Notes under the pieces: generated by a model
What the model was told of the DNA's origin: nothing
What the model saw: the letters and a program-made list of their open reading frames with translations, nothing else
The model's database searches: none
Program-made: the position numbers and the translations under genes
Origin: Pseudomonadota bacterium
GTDB lineage: Bacteria; Pseudomonadota; Gammaproteobacteria; Steroidobacterales; Steroidobacteraceae
DNA: 21,335 nt
Direction of reading: 5' to 3'
NCBI GenBank assembly: GCA_018241455.1
Contig: JAFEDW010000007.1
Coordinates: 1-21,335 of the forward strand
In this document: piece after piece, positions 7,467 through 14,598 of the stretch
Numbering within the stretch: position 1 is the stretch's first letter
Layout of the letters: the number at the start of each line of letters is the position of its first letter

Positions 7467-8309
7467 TCAATGCGGCGCCGCGCCGGAGGTCGAGCCAAAC
7501 TGCGCGGCGAGTTCGGCGCTGCGGCGGCGCGCCGCCGCGACGGCCGCGGCCACCAGCCGGTCGAATCCGCCGGCCTGGAATGCGGCGAGCGCGGCGGCGG
7601 TGGTGCCGCCCTTGCTGGTGACAGCCTCGCGCTCCGCGGCCAGGCTGGTGTCGCCGCCGGCCAGCGCGCCGGCGCCGCGCAGTGTCTGCCGCGCGAGCTG
7701 TTCCGCGGTCGCGGCGTCGAGTCCCTCGGCGACGGCCGCCGCCGCGAGGTGTTCCGCGAGCTGGAAAAAGTAGGCCGGGCCGCTTCCGGAAAGTGCGGTG
7801 ACGATGTCCAGATCGGATTCCGCTCGCACCCAGACGAAGTTGCCCGCCGCGGCGCAGACCTGTTCGGCGAGCGCGCGCTGCGCGCTGCTGATGCCGGCCG
7901 GCGCGTACAGCGCGGCCGCGCCCATGCCGACCAGCGCCGCCCGGTTGGGCATCGCGCGCACGACCGGGACCGAGGGGCAGGCGTGGGCGAGATCGGCGAC
8001 GCGCAGCCCCGCGGCGATCGACAGCAGCAGCGTGCGTCCATGCGCAAGGTCCGGACAGAGCCCGGTGAGCAGTTCGATGGCGTACTGCGGCTTGACCGCC
8101 AGCACGACCAGGTCGGCCCCGCGCACCGCCGCCTGGTTATCGGCCATCGCGACGACGCCAAGATCGCGCTGCAGCGCTTCGCGCTGTGCCGCCATCGGCT
8201 CGCCGACGCGCAGCTGCGCGCCGCTGAAGCCGCACTGCAACAGGCCGCGGATCAGCGCGCGCGCCATGTTGCCGCCGCCCAGGAAACTGATTTGCGTGCT
8301 CGGATTCAC
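7467..8309 (-). CDS. proC: Pyrroline-5-carboxylate reductase
   Basis: A 280-residue ProC, which makes proline by NAD(P)H reduction of pyrroline-5-carboxylate in the cytoplasm. The N-terminal Rossmann motif is FLGGGNMARAL (9-19), followed by VLAVKPQ (69-75). The C-terminal dimerisation and active-site domain shows ALSGSGPAYFFQLAEHLA and VTSKGGTTAAAL, the family signature. The length is normal (about 270-280). The start used is GTG at 8307-8309, 18 bases after the yggS stop; no better ATG lies before the Rossmann strand. It is co-transcribed with yggS and yggT. Confidence 0.96.
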   Translation of the reverse strand: MNPSTQISFLGGGNMARALIRGLLQCGFSGAQLRVGEPMAAQREALQRDLGVVAMADNQAAVRGADLVVLAVKPQYAIELLTGLCPDLAHGRTLLLSIAAGLRVADLAHACPSVPVVRAMPNRAALVGMGAAALYAPAGISSAQRALAEQVCAAAGNFVWVRAESDLDIVTALSGSGPAYFFQLAEHLAAAAVAEGLDAATAEQLARQTLRGAGALAGGDTSLAAEREAVTSKGGTTAAALAAFQAGGFDRLVAAAVAAARRRSAELAAQFGSTSGAAPH

Positions 8310-8327
8310 CGGGCGGCATTCTACGGG

Positions 8328-9086
8328 TTAGCCGCGCCCATTGCCCGCTGGCCCGCGGCCGCGGCCCTTTGGCGCCACGCGCGCGCCGAATATCGCGGTG
8401 CCGACGCGCACCAGCGTCGACCCGGCCGCGATCGCGGCCTCGAAATCGCCGCTCATGCCCATCGATAGCGTATCGAGGCCGGCATCCTCGCGCCGCAACT
8501 GATCGTAGAACTCGCGCACCTCGGCGAAGCGCTGCCGCTGCGCGGCCACGTCGAGCCCTTCGGGCAACATGCACATCAGGCCGCGCAGGCGCAGGCGCGG
8601 CAGCGCCGTGATTGCGCCCGCCAGCGCGCGCGCTTCGGCGGCGCCCGCGCCGCCCTTGGTGGCGTCCGGCGCGAGCTTGACCTGGATGCACACGTTCAGC
8701 GGTGGCGCCAGCGGCGGCCGTTGCGCCGCAAGGCGTTCGGCAATGCGCAGGCGATCGACGCTGTGCACCCAGGCGAAGCGTTCGGCCACCTCGCGCGTCT
8801 TGTTGGCCTGCAGCTGACCGATGAAATGCCAGCACAACTCGAGGCCGCTGAGCGCATCGAGTTTCGGGCCAGCCTCCTGCACGTAACTTTCACCGAAGTG
8901 CTCGACACCCAGTTGCGCGAGCGCGCGCACCTCGGCCGGTCCATGGCCCTTGCTGACCGCCAGGAGCGTGACGGAGTCCTCAGTTCGGCCCGCCGCGGCG
9001 GCCGCCTCGCCGATGCGTGCACGCACCGCGCGGAGCCGCGCGCCCAAGCTGTCGGCGAGTACTGAATTCTGCGGACCGATTAACAT
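8328..9086 (-). CDS. yggS: PLP homeostasis protein YggS (PLPBP/PROSC family)
   Basis: A 252-residue YggS/PLPBP-family protein. It binds pyridoxal phosphate without known catalysis and balances vitamin B6 and amino/keto acid pools. The PLP lysine is Lys46 in LLAVSKGHG; later markers are HFGESYVQEAGPKL, WHFIGQLQANK, and the C-terminal GMSGDFEAAIAAGSTLVRVGTAIFG. In most relatives the residue after SK is Thr or another residue rather than Gly; this is minor. The start is ATG 9084-9086; a GGAGGGG lies a rather long 13 bases upstream, so a slightly later start is possible. The first gene of yggS-proC-yggT, divergent from pilT with only 76 bases between. Confidence 0.94.
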   Translation of the reverse strand: MLIGPQNSVLADSLGARLRAVRARIGEAAAAAGRTEDSVTLLAVSKGHGPAEVRALAQLGVEHFGESYVQEAGPKLDALSGLELCWHFIGQLQANKTREVAERFAWVHSVDRLRIAERLAAQRPPLAPPLNVCIQVKLAPDATKGGAGAAEARALAGAITALPRLRLRGLMCMLPEGLDVAAQRQRFAEVREFYDQLRREDAGLDTLSMGMSGDFEAAIAAGSTLVRVGTAIFGARVAPKGRGRGPAGNGRG

Positions 9087-9087
9087 A

Positions 9088-9114
9088 TTGACGACCGATC
9101 CCCTCCGTTATACT
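9088..9114 (+). promoter_or_regulatory. Predicted promoter of the pilT cluster
   Basis: TTGACG (9088-9093) and TATACT (9109-9114) match the sigma-70 hexamers at five of six positions each. The spacer is 15 bases, shorter than the usual 17, which lowers confidence. It lies in the divergent yggS/pilT gap, about 50 bases before the pilT ATG. No other promoter candidate is visible before pilU or the third ATPase gene. Confidence 0.5.
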
Positions 9115-9162
9115 GCGCGGGCACCATTTCCGCGGCGCCCGAGCTCGAGCTAAGGAATCCTG

Positions 9163-10203
9163 ATGGCGGTCGATATCGCACAACTCCTGGCGTTTGCCGT
9201 CAAGAATAACGCCTCCGACCTGCACCTGTCGGCAGGCGTGCCGCCGATGATCCGTGTCGATGGCGACGTCAAGCGCATCAACATGCCCGCACTGACCCAC
9301 AAGGAAGTGCACGGCATGGTGTACGACATCATGAATGACAAGCAGCGCAAGGCCTACGAGGAATTCTTCGAGACCGACTTTTCCTTCGAGATTCCAAAGC
9401 TTGCGCGCTTCCGCGTCAACGCCTTCAACCAGAACCGCGGCGCCGGCGCCGTGTTCCGCAACATTCCGTCGAACATCCTCAGCCTCGATGAGCTGCAGGC
9501 GCCGAAGATCTTCCGCGACCTGTGCATGCTGCCGCGCGGACTGGTGCTGGTCACCGGTCCGACCGGCTCGGGCAAGTCGACCACGCTCGCCGGCATGATC
9601 GATCACTGCAACGACAACCGGCCCGACCACATCATCACGATCGAAGACCCGATCGAGTTCGTGCACGAGTGCAAGCGGTGCCTGATCAACCAGCGCGAGG
9701 TCAAGCGCGACACGCTCGGCTTCAGCGAGGCGTTGCGTTCGGCGCTGCGCGAAGACCCGGATATCGTGCTGGTCGGCGAAATGCGCGACCTCGAGACGAT
9801 CCGGCTGGCGCTGACCGCCGCCGAGACCGGCCACCTGGTGTTCGGCACGCTGCACACCAGCTCGGCCGCGAAGACCATCGACCGAGTCGTCGACGTGTTC
9901 CCGGGCGAGGAAAAGGAAATGGTGCGCTCGATGCTGTCCGAGTCACTGCGCGCGGTGATTTCGCAGACGCTGCTCAAGCGCACCGGCGGCGGCCGCATCG
10001 CCGCGCACGAGATCATGATCGGCACGCCGGCGATCCGCAACCTGATCCGCGAGGGCAAGATCGCGCAGATGTACTCGTCGATCCAGACCGGCGGCGCTTC
10101 CGGCATGCAGACGCTCGACCAGTGCCTGTCCGAGATGGTCAGCAAGGGCCAGGTCAGCAAGGAAGAAGCGCGCTACAAGGCCCAGAACAAGGACGCGCTG
10201 TAG
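9163..10203 (+). CDS. pilT: Type IV pilus retraction ATPase PilT
   Basis: A 346-residue hexameric secretion ATPase that disassembles the pilus at its base on the inner membrane and powers twitching. It contains the PAS-like N-domain (ASDLHLSAGVPP, 17-28), Walker A GPTGSGKST at 132-140, the Asp box TIEDPIE (159-165), Walker B VLVGEMRD (202-209) and the His box AETGHLVFGTLHT (220-232). The C-terminal AIRNLIREGK (290-299) is the PilT signature needed for retraction. The length is typical (344-346), and an AAGGA ribosome site precedes the ATG. First of three related ATPase genes; pilU starts 30 bases downstream. Confidence 0.97.
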   Translation: MAVDIAQLLAFAVKNNASDLHLSAGVPPMIRVDGDVKRINMPALTHKEVHGMVYDIMNDKQRKAYEEFFETDFSFEIPKLARFRVNAFNQNRGAGAVFRNIPSNILSLDELQAPKIFRDLCMLPRGLVLVTGPTGSGKSTTLAGMIDHCNDNRPDHIITIEDPIEFVHECKRCLINQREVKRDTLGFSEALRSALREDPDIVLVGEMRDLETIRLALTAAETGHLVFGTLHTSSAAKTIDRVVDVFPGEEKEMVRSMLSESLRAVISQTLLKRTGGGRIAAHEIMIGTPAIRNLIREGKIAQMYSSIQTGGASGMQTLDQCLSEMVSKGQVSKEEARYKAQNKDAL

Positions 10204-10233
10204 CCCTGGGCGCAGCGCTGCGAGGTCACCGCC

Positions 10234-11391
10234 GTGGATCGCGAACAAGCCATCAAGCTGATGCAGGACCTGCTCCGCCGCGTCGTGGAGCGTTCCGCCT
10301 CCGACCTGTTCATCACCGCCGGCTTCCCGCCGGCCATCAAGATCGACGGCGAGGTGCGCCCGCAGATGGATCGCGCGCTGAGCGCCGAGCAGTCGGCGGT
10401 GCTGGTGCGCTCGATCATGAGCGACCGGCAGACCAAGGAGTTCGACGCCACCAAGGAATGCAATTTCGCGATCGCGCCGCCGGGCATCGGCCGTTTCCGC
10501 GTCAGCGCCTTCGTGCAGCAGGGCTGCACCGGCTGCGTGATCCGTACGATCAACGCCAAGATCCCGACCTTCGAGGAACTCGACCTGCCGCCGATCCTGC
10601 GCGAGGTCGTGCTGACCAAGCGCGGCCTGGTGATCGTGGTCGGCGGCACCGGATCGGGCAAGTCGACGACGCTGGCCTCGATGGTCGGCTACCGCAACGA
10701 GAAGACCCGCGGCCACATCGTCACGATCGAGGACCCGGTCGAGTACGTGCATCCGCACAAGGGTTGCGTGATCACGCACCGCGAAGTGGGCGTCGACACC
10801 GAATCGTGGCACGCGGCGCTGAAGAACACGCTGCGCCAGGCGCCCGACGTGATCCTGATCGGCGAGATCCGCGACCGCGAGACGATGGAATACGGCATCC
10901 AGTTCGCCGAGACCGGCCACCTGGTGCTGGCGACGCTCCATGCCAACAGCTCCAACCAGGCGCTCGACCGCATCATCAATTTCTTCAGCGAGGAGCGGCG
11001 CGAGCAGCTGCTGATGGACCTGTCGCTGAACGTGCGCGCGCTGATCTCGCAGCGCCTGATTCCGCGCGAGTCGGGCACCGGCCGCATCGCGGCGATGGAG
11101 ATCATGCTCAATTCGCCGCTGATCCAGGACCTGATCTTCCGCGGCGAAGTCGCCAAGATCAAGGAAGTGATGGGCCGCTCGACGCGCATCGGCATGAACA
11201 CCTTCGACCAGGCGCTGTTCGACCTGTACGAGAAGGGCCTGATTTCCTACGAGGACGCGCTGCGCAACGCCGATTCGAAGAACGAGCTGCGGCTGCGCGT
11301 CAAGCTCGAGAGCAAGCGCGAGAACAAGCCGGTCGAGGGTGACGGCGAGCTGGCGATCGTCGATGAGGATGAACAGGGCCGGGCGATGTGA
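10234..11391 (+). CDS. pilU: PilT-dependent type IV pilus retraction ATPase PilU
   Basis: A 385-residue PilT paralogue. It matches P. aeruginosa PilU (382 residues) in length and wording: SASDLFITAGFPPAIKIDG (21-39), ECNFAIAPPGIGRFRVSAF, Walker A GGTGSGKST (138-146), HIVTIEDPVEYVH, ALKNTLRQAPDVILIGEIRDRETM (Walker B 205-214), FAETGHLVLATLHANSSNQALDRIINFF, and the C-terminal FDQALFDLYEKG with YEDALRNADS. It ends in an acidic tail of about 45 residues. PilU adds force to PilT-driven retraction and cannot replace it. The start is GTG at 10234 with GAGGT seven bases ahead. Of the two ATPases after pilT, this one is the clearer PilU. Confidence 0.93.
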   Translation: MDREQAIKLMQDLLRRVVERSASDLFITAGFPPAIKIDGEVRPQMDRALSAEQSAVLVRSIMSDRQTKEFDATKECNFAIAPPGIGRFRVSAFVQQGCTGCVIRTINAKIPTFEELDLPPILREVVLTKRGLVIVVGGTGSGKSTTLASMVGYRNEKTRGHIVTIEDPVEYVHPHKGCVITHREVGVDTESWHAALKNTLRQAPDVILIGEIRDRETMEYGIQFAETGHLVLATLHANSSNQALDRIINFFSEERREQLLMDLSLNVRALISQRLIPRESGTGRIAAMEIMLNSPLIQDLIFRGEVAKIKEVMGRSTRIGMNTFDQALFDLYEKGLISYEDALRNADSKNELRLRVKLESKRENKPVEGDGELAIVDEDEQGRAM

Positions 11392-11409
11392 TGACGGGAA
11401 CCTCCGCAC

Positions 11410-12516
11410 ATGAATGAAGCGGCCGACCTGAAGATTACCGGCAGCGGCCCGCAGCCGGTGCTGAACACCAAACCGTTGTTCATGCTGATGGTCGAGCGGC
11501 GCGCCTCCGACCTGTTCTTCACCTGCAACGCGCCGATCAAGATCAAGATCGAAGGGCAGATCATGCCCGTCAACAAGCAGGTGCTGTCGCCCGAGGCGGT
11601 GCGTTCAGCGGCCTTCGGCATGATGACGCCCGAGCAGATCGAATATTTCCAGCGCGAACTGGAGATCGATTTCGCGATCTCCGAACCGGGCCTCGGCCGT
11701 TTCCGCGTCGCGGTGTTCTACCAGCGCGGCTACCCGGCGATGGTGCTGCGCTACATCACCGCCGACATGCCCAAGCTCGACCAGCTCGGGCTCCCGGAGG
11801 TGCTGCGCGACCTGATCATGCAGCGGCGCGGGCTGATCCTGATGGTCGGTGCGACCGGCTCGGGCAAGTCGACCACGCTGGCGGCGATGATCAACCACCG
11901 CAACGAATCCAGCTCCGACCACATCGTGACGATCGAGGACCCGATCGAGTTCCTGCACGCCAACAAGCGCTCGATCGTCAACCAGCGCGAGGTCGGCCTC
12001 GACACCAGGAGCTACGAGCGCGCGCTGCGCGGCGTCATGCGCGCCGCGCCGGACGTGATCCTGATCGGCGAGATCCGCGACCGCGAGAGCATGATGGCGG
12101 CGATCAGCCTGGCCGGCACCGGCCACCTGGTGCTGGCGACGCTGCATGCGAACAACTGCGCCGAGACGCTCGATCGCATCATCAACATGTTCTCGCACGA
12201 ACAGCAGAAGCAGGTGACGCTCGACCTGTCGCAGTACCTGCGTGCCGTGCTGGCGCAGCGGCTCGTGGTCGGCAAGGACCAGCGGCGGGTCGCCGCGGTC
12301 GAGGTCATGCTCAACACGCCGCATATCGCCGAGCTGGTCAAGCGCGGCGACGTCATCGGCATCAAGGAAGCGATCACGGCGAGCAGCGAGCGCGGCATCC
12401 AGAGCTTCGACCTGGCGCTGCTGAAGCTCTACAAGGACAACCGCATTTCGCTCGAGGAGGCGCTCAGCAACGCCGACTCGCGCACCAACCTCGAGACCAA
12501 GATCAACTTCGGCTGA
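11410..12516 (+). CDS. Third PilT/PilU-type ATPase (PilU-like)
   Basis: A 368-residue PilT/PilU-family ATPase directly after pilU (18 bases). It keeps the PilU-like pattern: RASDLFFTCNAPIKIKIEG (31-49), LGRFRVAVFYQRGYPAMVLRYI, Walker A GATGSGKST (147-155), TIEDPIEFLHANKRS, Walker B DVILIGEIRDRESM, TLHANNCAETLDRIINMF and the end FDLALLKLYKDN, ALSNADS. It has a 20-residue N-terminal extension and no acidic tail, ending KINFG. The His box reads AGTGHL where PilT and PilU here have AETGHL. All nucleotide motifs are intact, so it should be an active motor. It is followed by a strong terminator. The role is unproven: a second PilU, or a partner for another pilus or for competence. Confidence 0.88.
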   Translation: MNEAADLKITGSGPQPVLNTKPLFMLMVERRASDLFFTCNAPIKIKIEGQIMPVNKQVLSPEAVRSAAFGMMTPEQIEYFQRELEIDFAISEPGLGRFRVAVFYQRGYPAMVLRYITADMPKLDQLGLPEVLRDLIMQRRGLILMVGATGSGKSTTLAAMINHRNESSSDHIVTIEDPIEFLHANKRSIVNQREVGLDTRSYERALRGVMRAAPDVILIGEIRDRESMMAAISLAGTGHLVLATLHANNCAETLDRIINMFSHEQQKQVTLDLSQYLRAVLAQRLVVGKDQRRVAAVEVMLNTPHIAELVKRGDVIGIKEAITASSERGIQSFDLALLKLYKDNRISLEEALSNADSRTNLETKINFG

Positions 12517-12557
12517 AGCAAGCCCGGTCGCCGCGCGCGGCCCGGTCGTGCACATAA

Positions 12558-12585
12558 AAAAAGCCCGGGTTTCCCCGGGCTTTTT
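12558..12585. terminator. Bidirectional rho-independent terminator
   Basis: AAAAA-GCCCGGG (12558-12569), loop TTTC, CCCGGGC-TTTTT (12574-12585): a perfect 7-bp GC stem flanked by A and T runs that also pair. It lies between the convergent third pil ATPase gene and the RRM gene and has a T-run on both strands, so it can end both transcripts. Confidence 0.93.
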
Positions 12586-12606
12586 CGCATCAGGTGCGTC
12601 CTGGTG

Positions 12607-12951
12607 TTACCAGCGGCCACCGCCGCCGCCACCACCACCGCCACCGCCGCCGCGATAGCCGCCGCCACCGCCGCCGCCGCCGCGATAACCGCCACCGCCA
12701 CCGGTGCGGGGCTTGTCCTGCGCTTCATTGACGCGCAGCGGACGACCGCCCAGTTCCTTGCCGTTCAGGTTCTGGATCGCCCGGGCTGCATCGGCCTGGC
12801 TCATTTCGACGAAGCCGAAGCCGCGCGGCCGGCCGGTCTCACGATCGGTCGGGAGCGACACGGACTCGACCGTGCCATGCTCCGAGAACAGGGTGCGGAC
12901 TTCCGCTTCCGTAGCGCTGAAGGGCAGGTTGCCCACGTAGATCTTGGCCAT
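12607..12951 (-). CDS. Glycine-rich RRM RNA-binding protein
   Basis: A 114-residue protein with one RNA-recognition motif (about 1-78) and a glycine-rich tail. RNP2 is IYVGNLPF (4-11) and RNP1 is RGFGFVEM (43-50), with the aromatic residues that stack on RNA bases. The tail from residue 84 is nearly all Gly, with two YRG units and a final GGRW. Similar RRM-plus-Gly proteins occur in cyanobacteria and many Proteobacteria, some of them cold-induced; the RNA targets here are unknown. GGAGAG at 12961-12966 stands nine bases before the ATG. It shares a terminator with the pil ATPase gene and has a long leader (to about 13164). Confidence 0.93.
   Translation of the reverse strand: MAKIYVGNLPFSATEAEVRTLFSEHGTVESVSLPTDRETGRPRGFGFVEMSQADAARAIQNLNGKELGGRPLRVNEAQDKPRTGGGGGYRGGGGGGGGYRGGGGGGGGGGGGRW
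12616..12702 (-). repeat. Low-complexity Gly-codon repeat (tail of the RRM protein)
   Basis: About 29 codons, nearly all GGN, interrupted by two TAT/TAC-CG(N) units that encode YR. The near-repeat of GGC/GGT triplets makes this stretch prone to slippage, in the cell and in sequencing, so tail length may vary between strains without breaking the frame. Confidence 0.8.
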
Positions 12952-13179
12952 ATATAGACACTCTCCAAACTCAAATTGGGCCGGCTGCGCAATGGGTAAT
13001 GCAGACCGCGCCCTTACTACACGGCAGGAACTCGGAAGAGGTCAGAGGAGATCGTCTCCCGCGGGCCATCGAACCAATGATCCTGTCACCTGATCGAGAA
13101 AGTTCGGCTCGGGCTCATGGCGCCAAATGAGGCGCTTAAGCGATACACGGACGTAAGACGATCGCTTCGCAGTCTAGCA
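12952..13179 (-). promoter_or_regulatory. Predicted promoter and long 5' leader of the RRM gene
   Basis: An extended -10, TGCTAGACT (minus strand, 13171-13179), is the best promoter candidate; no good -35 is seen. It would give a leader of about 210 bases. Inside are the palindrome CGCTTAAGCG (13133-13142) and a small hairpin GGAGA-tcg-TCTCC (13047-13059). Long structured leaders are typical of cold-responsive RNA-binding genes, but no cold-box consensus could be confirmed by eye. No convincing ORF lies in 12952-13245. Confidence 0.35.
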
Positions 13180-13245
13180 CAGGCTGCGCCCGGATGCTCC
13201 CCGGTACGAAAGAATGGCCGGATTTGGCTGGTTTCGGCCGTGCGC

Positions 13246-13653
13246 TCAGTCGGATCGGACGATGACCAGGCGCCAGCTGAGCACCACCGGGCAGGGGGTC
13301 GCCGTGGCGCGTTCCCGGAAATGCATGCCCTCGCACCCCAGGCGGCCGGCGGCGGTGCGGACCGAGGGCCGTTTCACTTCCGCCAGCTCATCGACCTGGC
13401 CGCTGAGATCGAATTCGCCGTCGCACTCCGAGCAGGGGCAGGCGAAGCGGAAGAAAGCGCGGGCCGGCGGGTAGTAACTGTGCGATTGCGGCGAGGGCGG
13501 TGAGCCGCTGGTGCCCGAGAAGCTCAGGTCGATCTGCAACTTGCCGATCGTCGCGTAGCGGCTGCGCAACGCCGGCGCCTGCAGCCGGTCATTTTGCCGG
13601 CCGGCGCGCCGCTGCTCGCCGAACGTGGGTACCTTGCGTGACGTGAGTTTCAT
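13246..13653 (-). CDS. Uncharacterised protein with a CxC-x2-C motif
   Basis: A 135-residue protein I cannot name. The first 40 residues are basic (MKLTSRKVPTFGEQRRAGRQ). The middle has SFSGTSGSPPSPQSHSYYPP, then FFRFACPCSECDGEFDLSGQV (about 67-87), and the C-terminal half contains GRLGCEGMHFRERA and ends LSWRLVIVRSD. The CPCSECDG cluster plus a later Cys could bind zinc or iron; no DNA-binding helix or membrane segment is evident. It lies 57 bases after the pyrK-like gene on the same strand, so it may be the last gene of the gshB-to-pyrK run. The ribosome site is weak, and the start is the least certain part. Confidence 0.6.
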   Translation of the reverse strand: MKLTSRKVPTFGEQRRAGRQNDRLQAPALRSRYATIGKLQIDLSFSGTSGSPPSPQSHSYYPPARAFFRFACPCSECDGEFDLSGQVDELAEVKRPSVRTAAGRLGCEGMHFRERATATPCPVVLSWRLVIVRSD

Positions 13654-13710
13654 GGGCCTGCCTGCGCACGGGGGTGCGCCCAGCCCCTACAACGAGGCAG
13701 CCGCATGGCC

Positions 13711-14598
13711 TCACCCTAGCACAACTGGAAAGACGCTGTGCGCCTCGAAGACCGGGCCGTCGACGCACACGCGCTTCATCGCGCGGCCGTTCGGCGTCTG
13801 CACCTCCACCGCGCAACCGGCGCAACCACCGACCGCGCAAGCCATGTATTCCTCGAGCGAAACCTGGCAGGGCAGCGAGAAGCGCTGCGCCAGCGCCGCC
13901 GTGGCGGCGAGCATCGGCGTCGGTCCGCAGGCGAAGATTTCCACCTCGGCGCGCTCGGCGTCCGACAGCGCCGCGAGCCAGTGCGCGGCGAGCTCGGTCA
14001 CGTAACCGTGGAAACAGCCGGCGAAACCGGCGCCGCTGGCCAGACGCGAGGGCACGCCCCACTCATCGAGCAGCGGCATGCAGGCGATCGCCTCGGGCGG
14101 CGCGGCCGGCACCAGCATGCGCGAGGGCCGGGCGCGGAACGGAAACGGGATTTCCGAGCCCATCAGCACCAGCGGCTTCCACTCCGCGCGGCGATCGGTG
14201 GTCAGCCGCTCGGCCAGGAACACCATCGGCGGGATGCCAACGCCGCCGCCGATCGCGAGGATGCGCGGCCGCGCGGGATGCAGCGTAAAGCCATGGCCGA
14301 TCGGACCGAGCAGGCTCAGGCGCTCGCCCGCGCGGCGGCGACTCAGGGCCTCGGTGCCGGTGCCCACCACCTTGTAGAGCACTTCGATCCAGCCCGCCTC
14401 GCTGGCGGCGCGCATGATCGACAGCGGCCGGCGCATCGGCAGTGCGTCATCGCAACGCAGGTGCACGAAGCTGCCGGGCACCGCGGCCTGCGCGGTGCGC
14501 GGCGCCGCGATGCGCAGCGTGTACTGGCGCGCCTCGGCGGCCGTGTGCTGCAGGATCAGGCCATCCTCGACATGGATCGTGCCGCGGTGCGCGCTCAC
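13711..14598 (-). CDS. PyrK-like dihydroorotate dehydrogenase electron-transfer subunit
   Basis: A 295-residue flavoprotein reductase with PyrK architecture. The FAD-binding barrel shows MRRPLSI (55-61), the NAD domain has AIGGGVGIPPM (115-125) and FACGPTPML (222-230), and the C-terminal [2Fe-2S] site has Cys254-x4-Cys259-x2-Cys262 and Cys278. In class 1B dihydroorotate dehydrogenases such a subunit passes electrons from the PyrD flavin to NAD+. Its GTG start overlaps the pyrB stop as GTGA, a strong sign of a pyrimidine role. However, no pyrD of the matching class is in the window, and most Gammaproteobacteria use the quinone-linked class 2 enzyme. A different oxidoreductase partner is possible, so I leave the symbol empty. 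Confidence 0.82.
   Translation of the reverse strand: MSAHRGTIHVEDGLILQHTAAEARQYTLRIAAPRTAQAAVPGSFVHLRCDDALPMRRPLSIMRAASEAGWIEVLYKVVGTGTEALSRRRAGERLSLLGPIGHGFTLHPARPRILAIGGGVGIPPMVFLAERLTTDRRAEWKPLVLMGSEIPFPFRARPSRMLVPAAPPEAIACMPLLDEWGVPSRLASGAGFAGCFHGYVTELAAHWLAALSDAERAEVEIFACGPTPMLAATAALAQRFSLPCQVSLEEYMACAVGGCAGCAVEVQTPNGRAMKRVCVDGPVFEAHSVFPVVLG

Noticed and set aside
9943..11409. 488-codon minus-strand open frame opposite pilT/pilU
   Set aside because: It spans two genes on the opposite strand and the gap between them, and its His/Asp/Arg-rich sequence mirrors their codons; it is a shadow frame.
12616..12702. Repeated GCC/CCA triplets as a CRISPR or other DNA repeat array
   Set aside because: The triplets are Gly codons in frame with an intact RRM gene; there are no spacers.
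13136..13336. 66-codon minus-strand ORF upstream of the RRM gene
   Set aside because: It overlaps the 3' end of the 13246-13653 gene on the same strand, has a Pro/Arg/Gly-rich shadow composition and no ribosome site.
13664..13679. GCGCAC-gggg-GTGCGC hairpin before the CPCSECDG gene as a terminator
   Set aside because: Only a 6-bp stem with no T-run on either strand; it could be a chance inverted repeat in GC-rich DNA.
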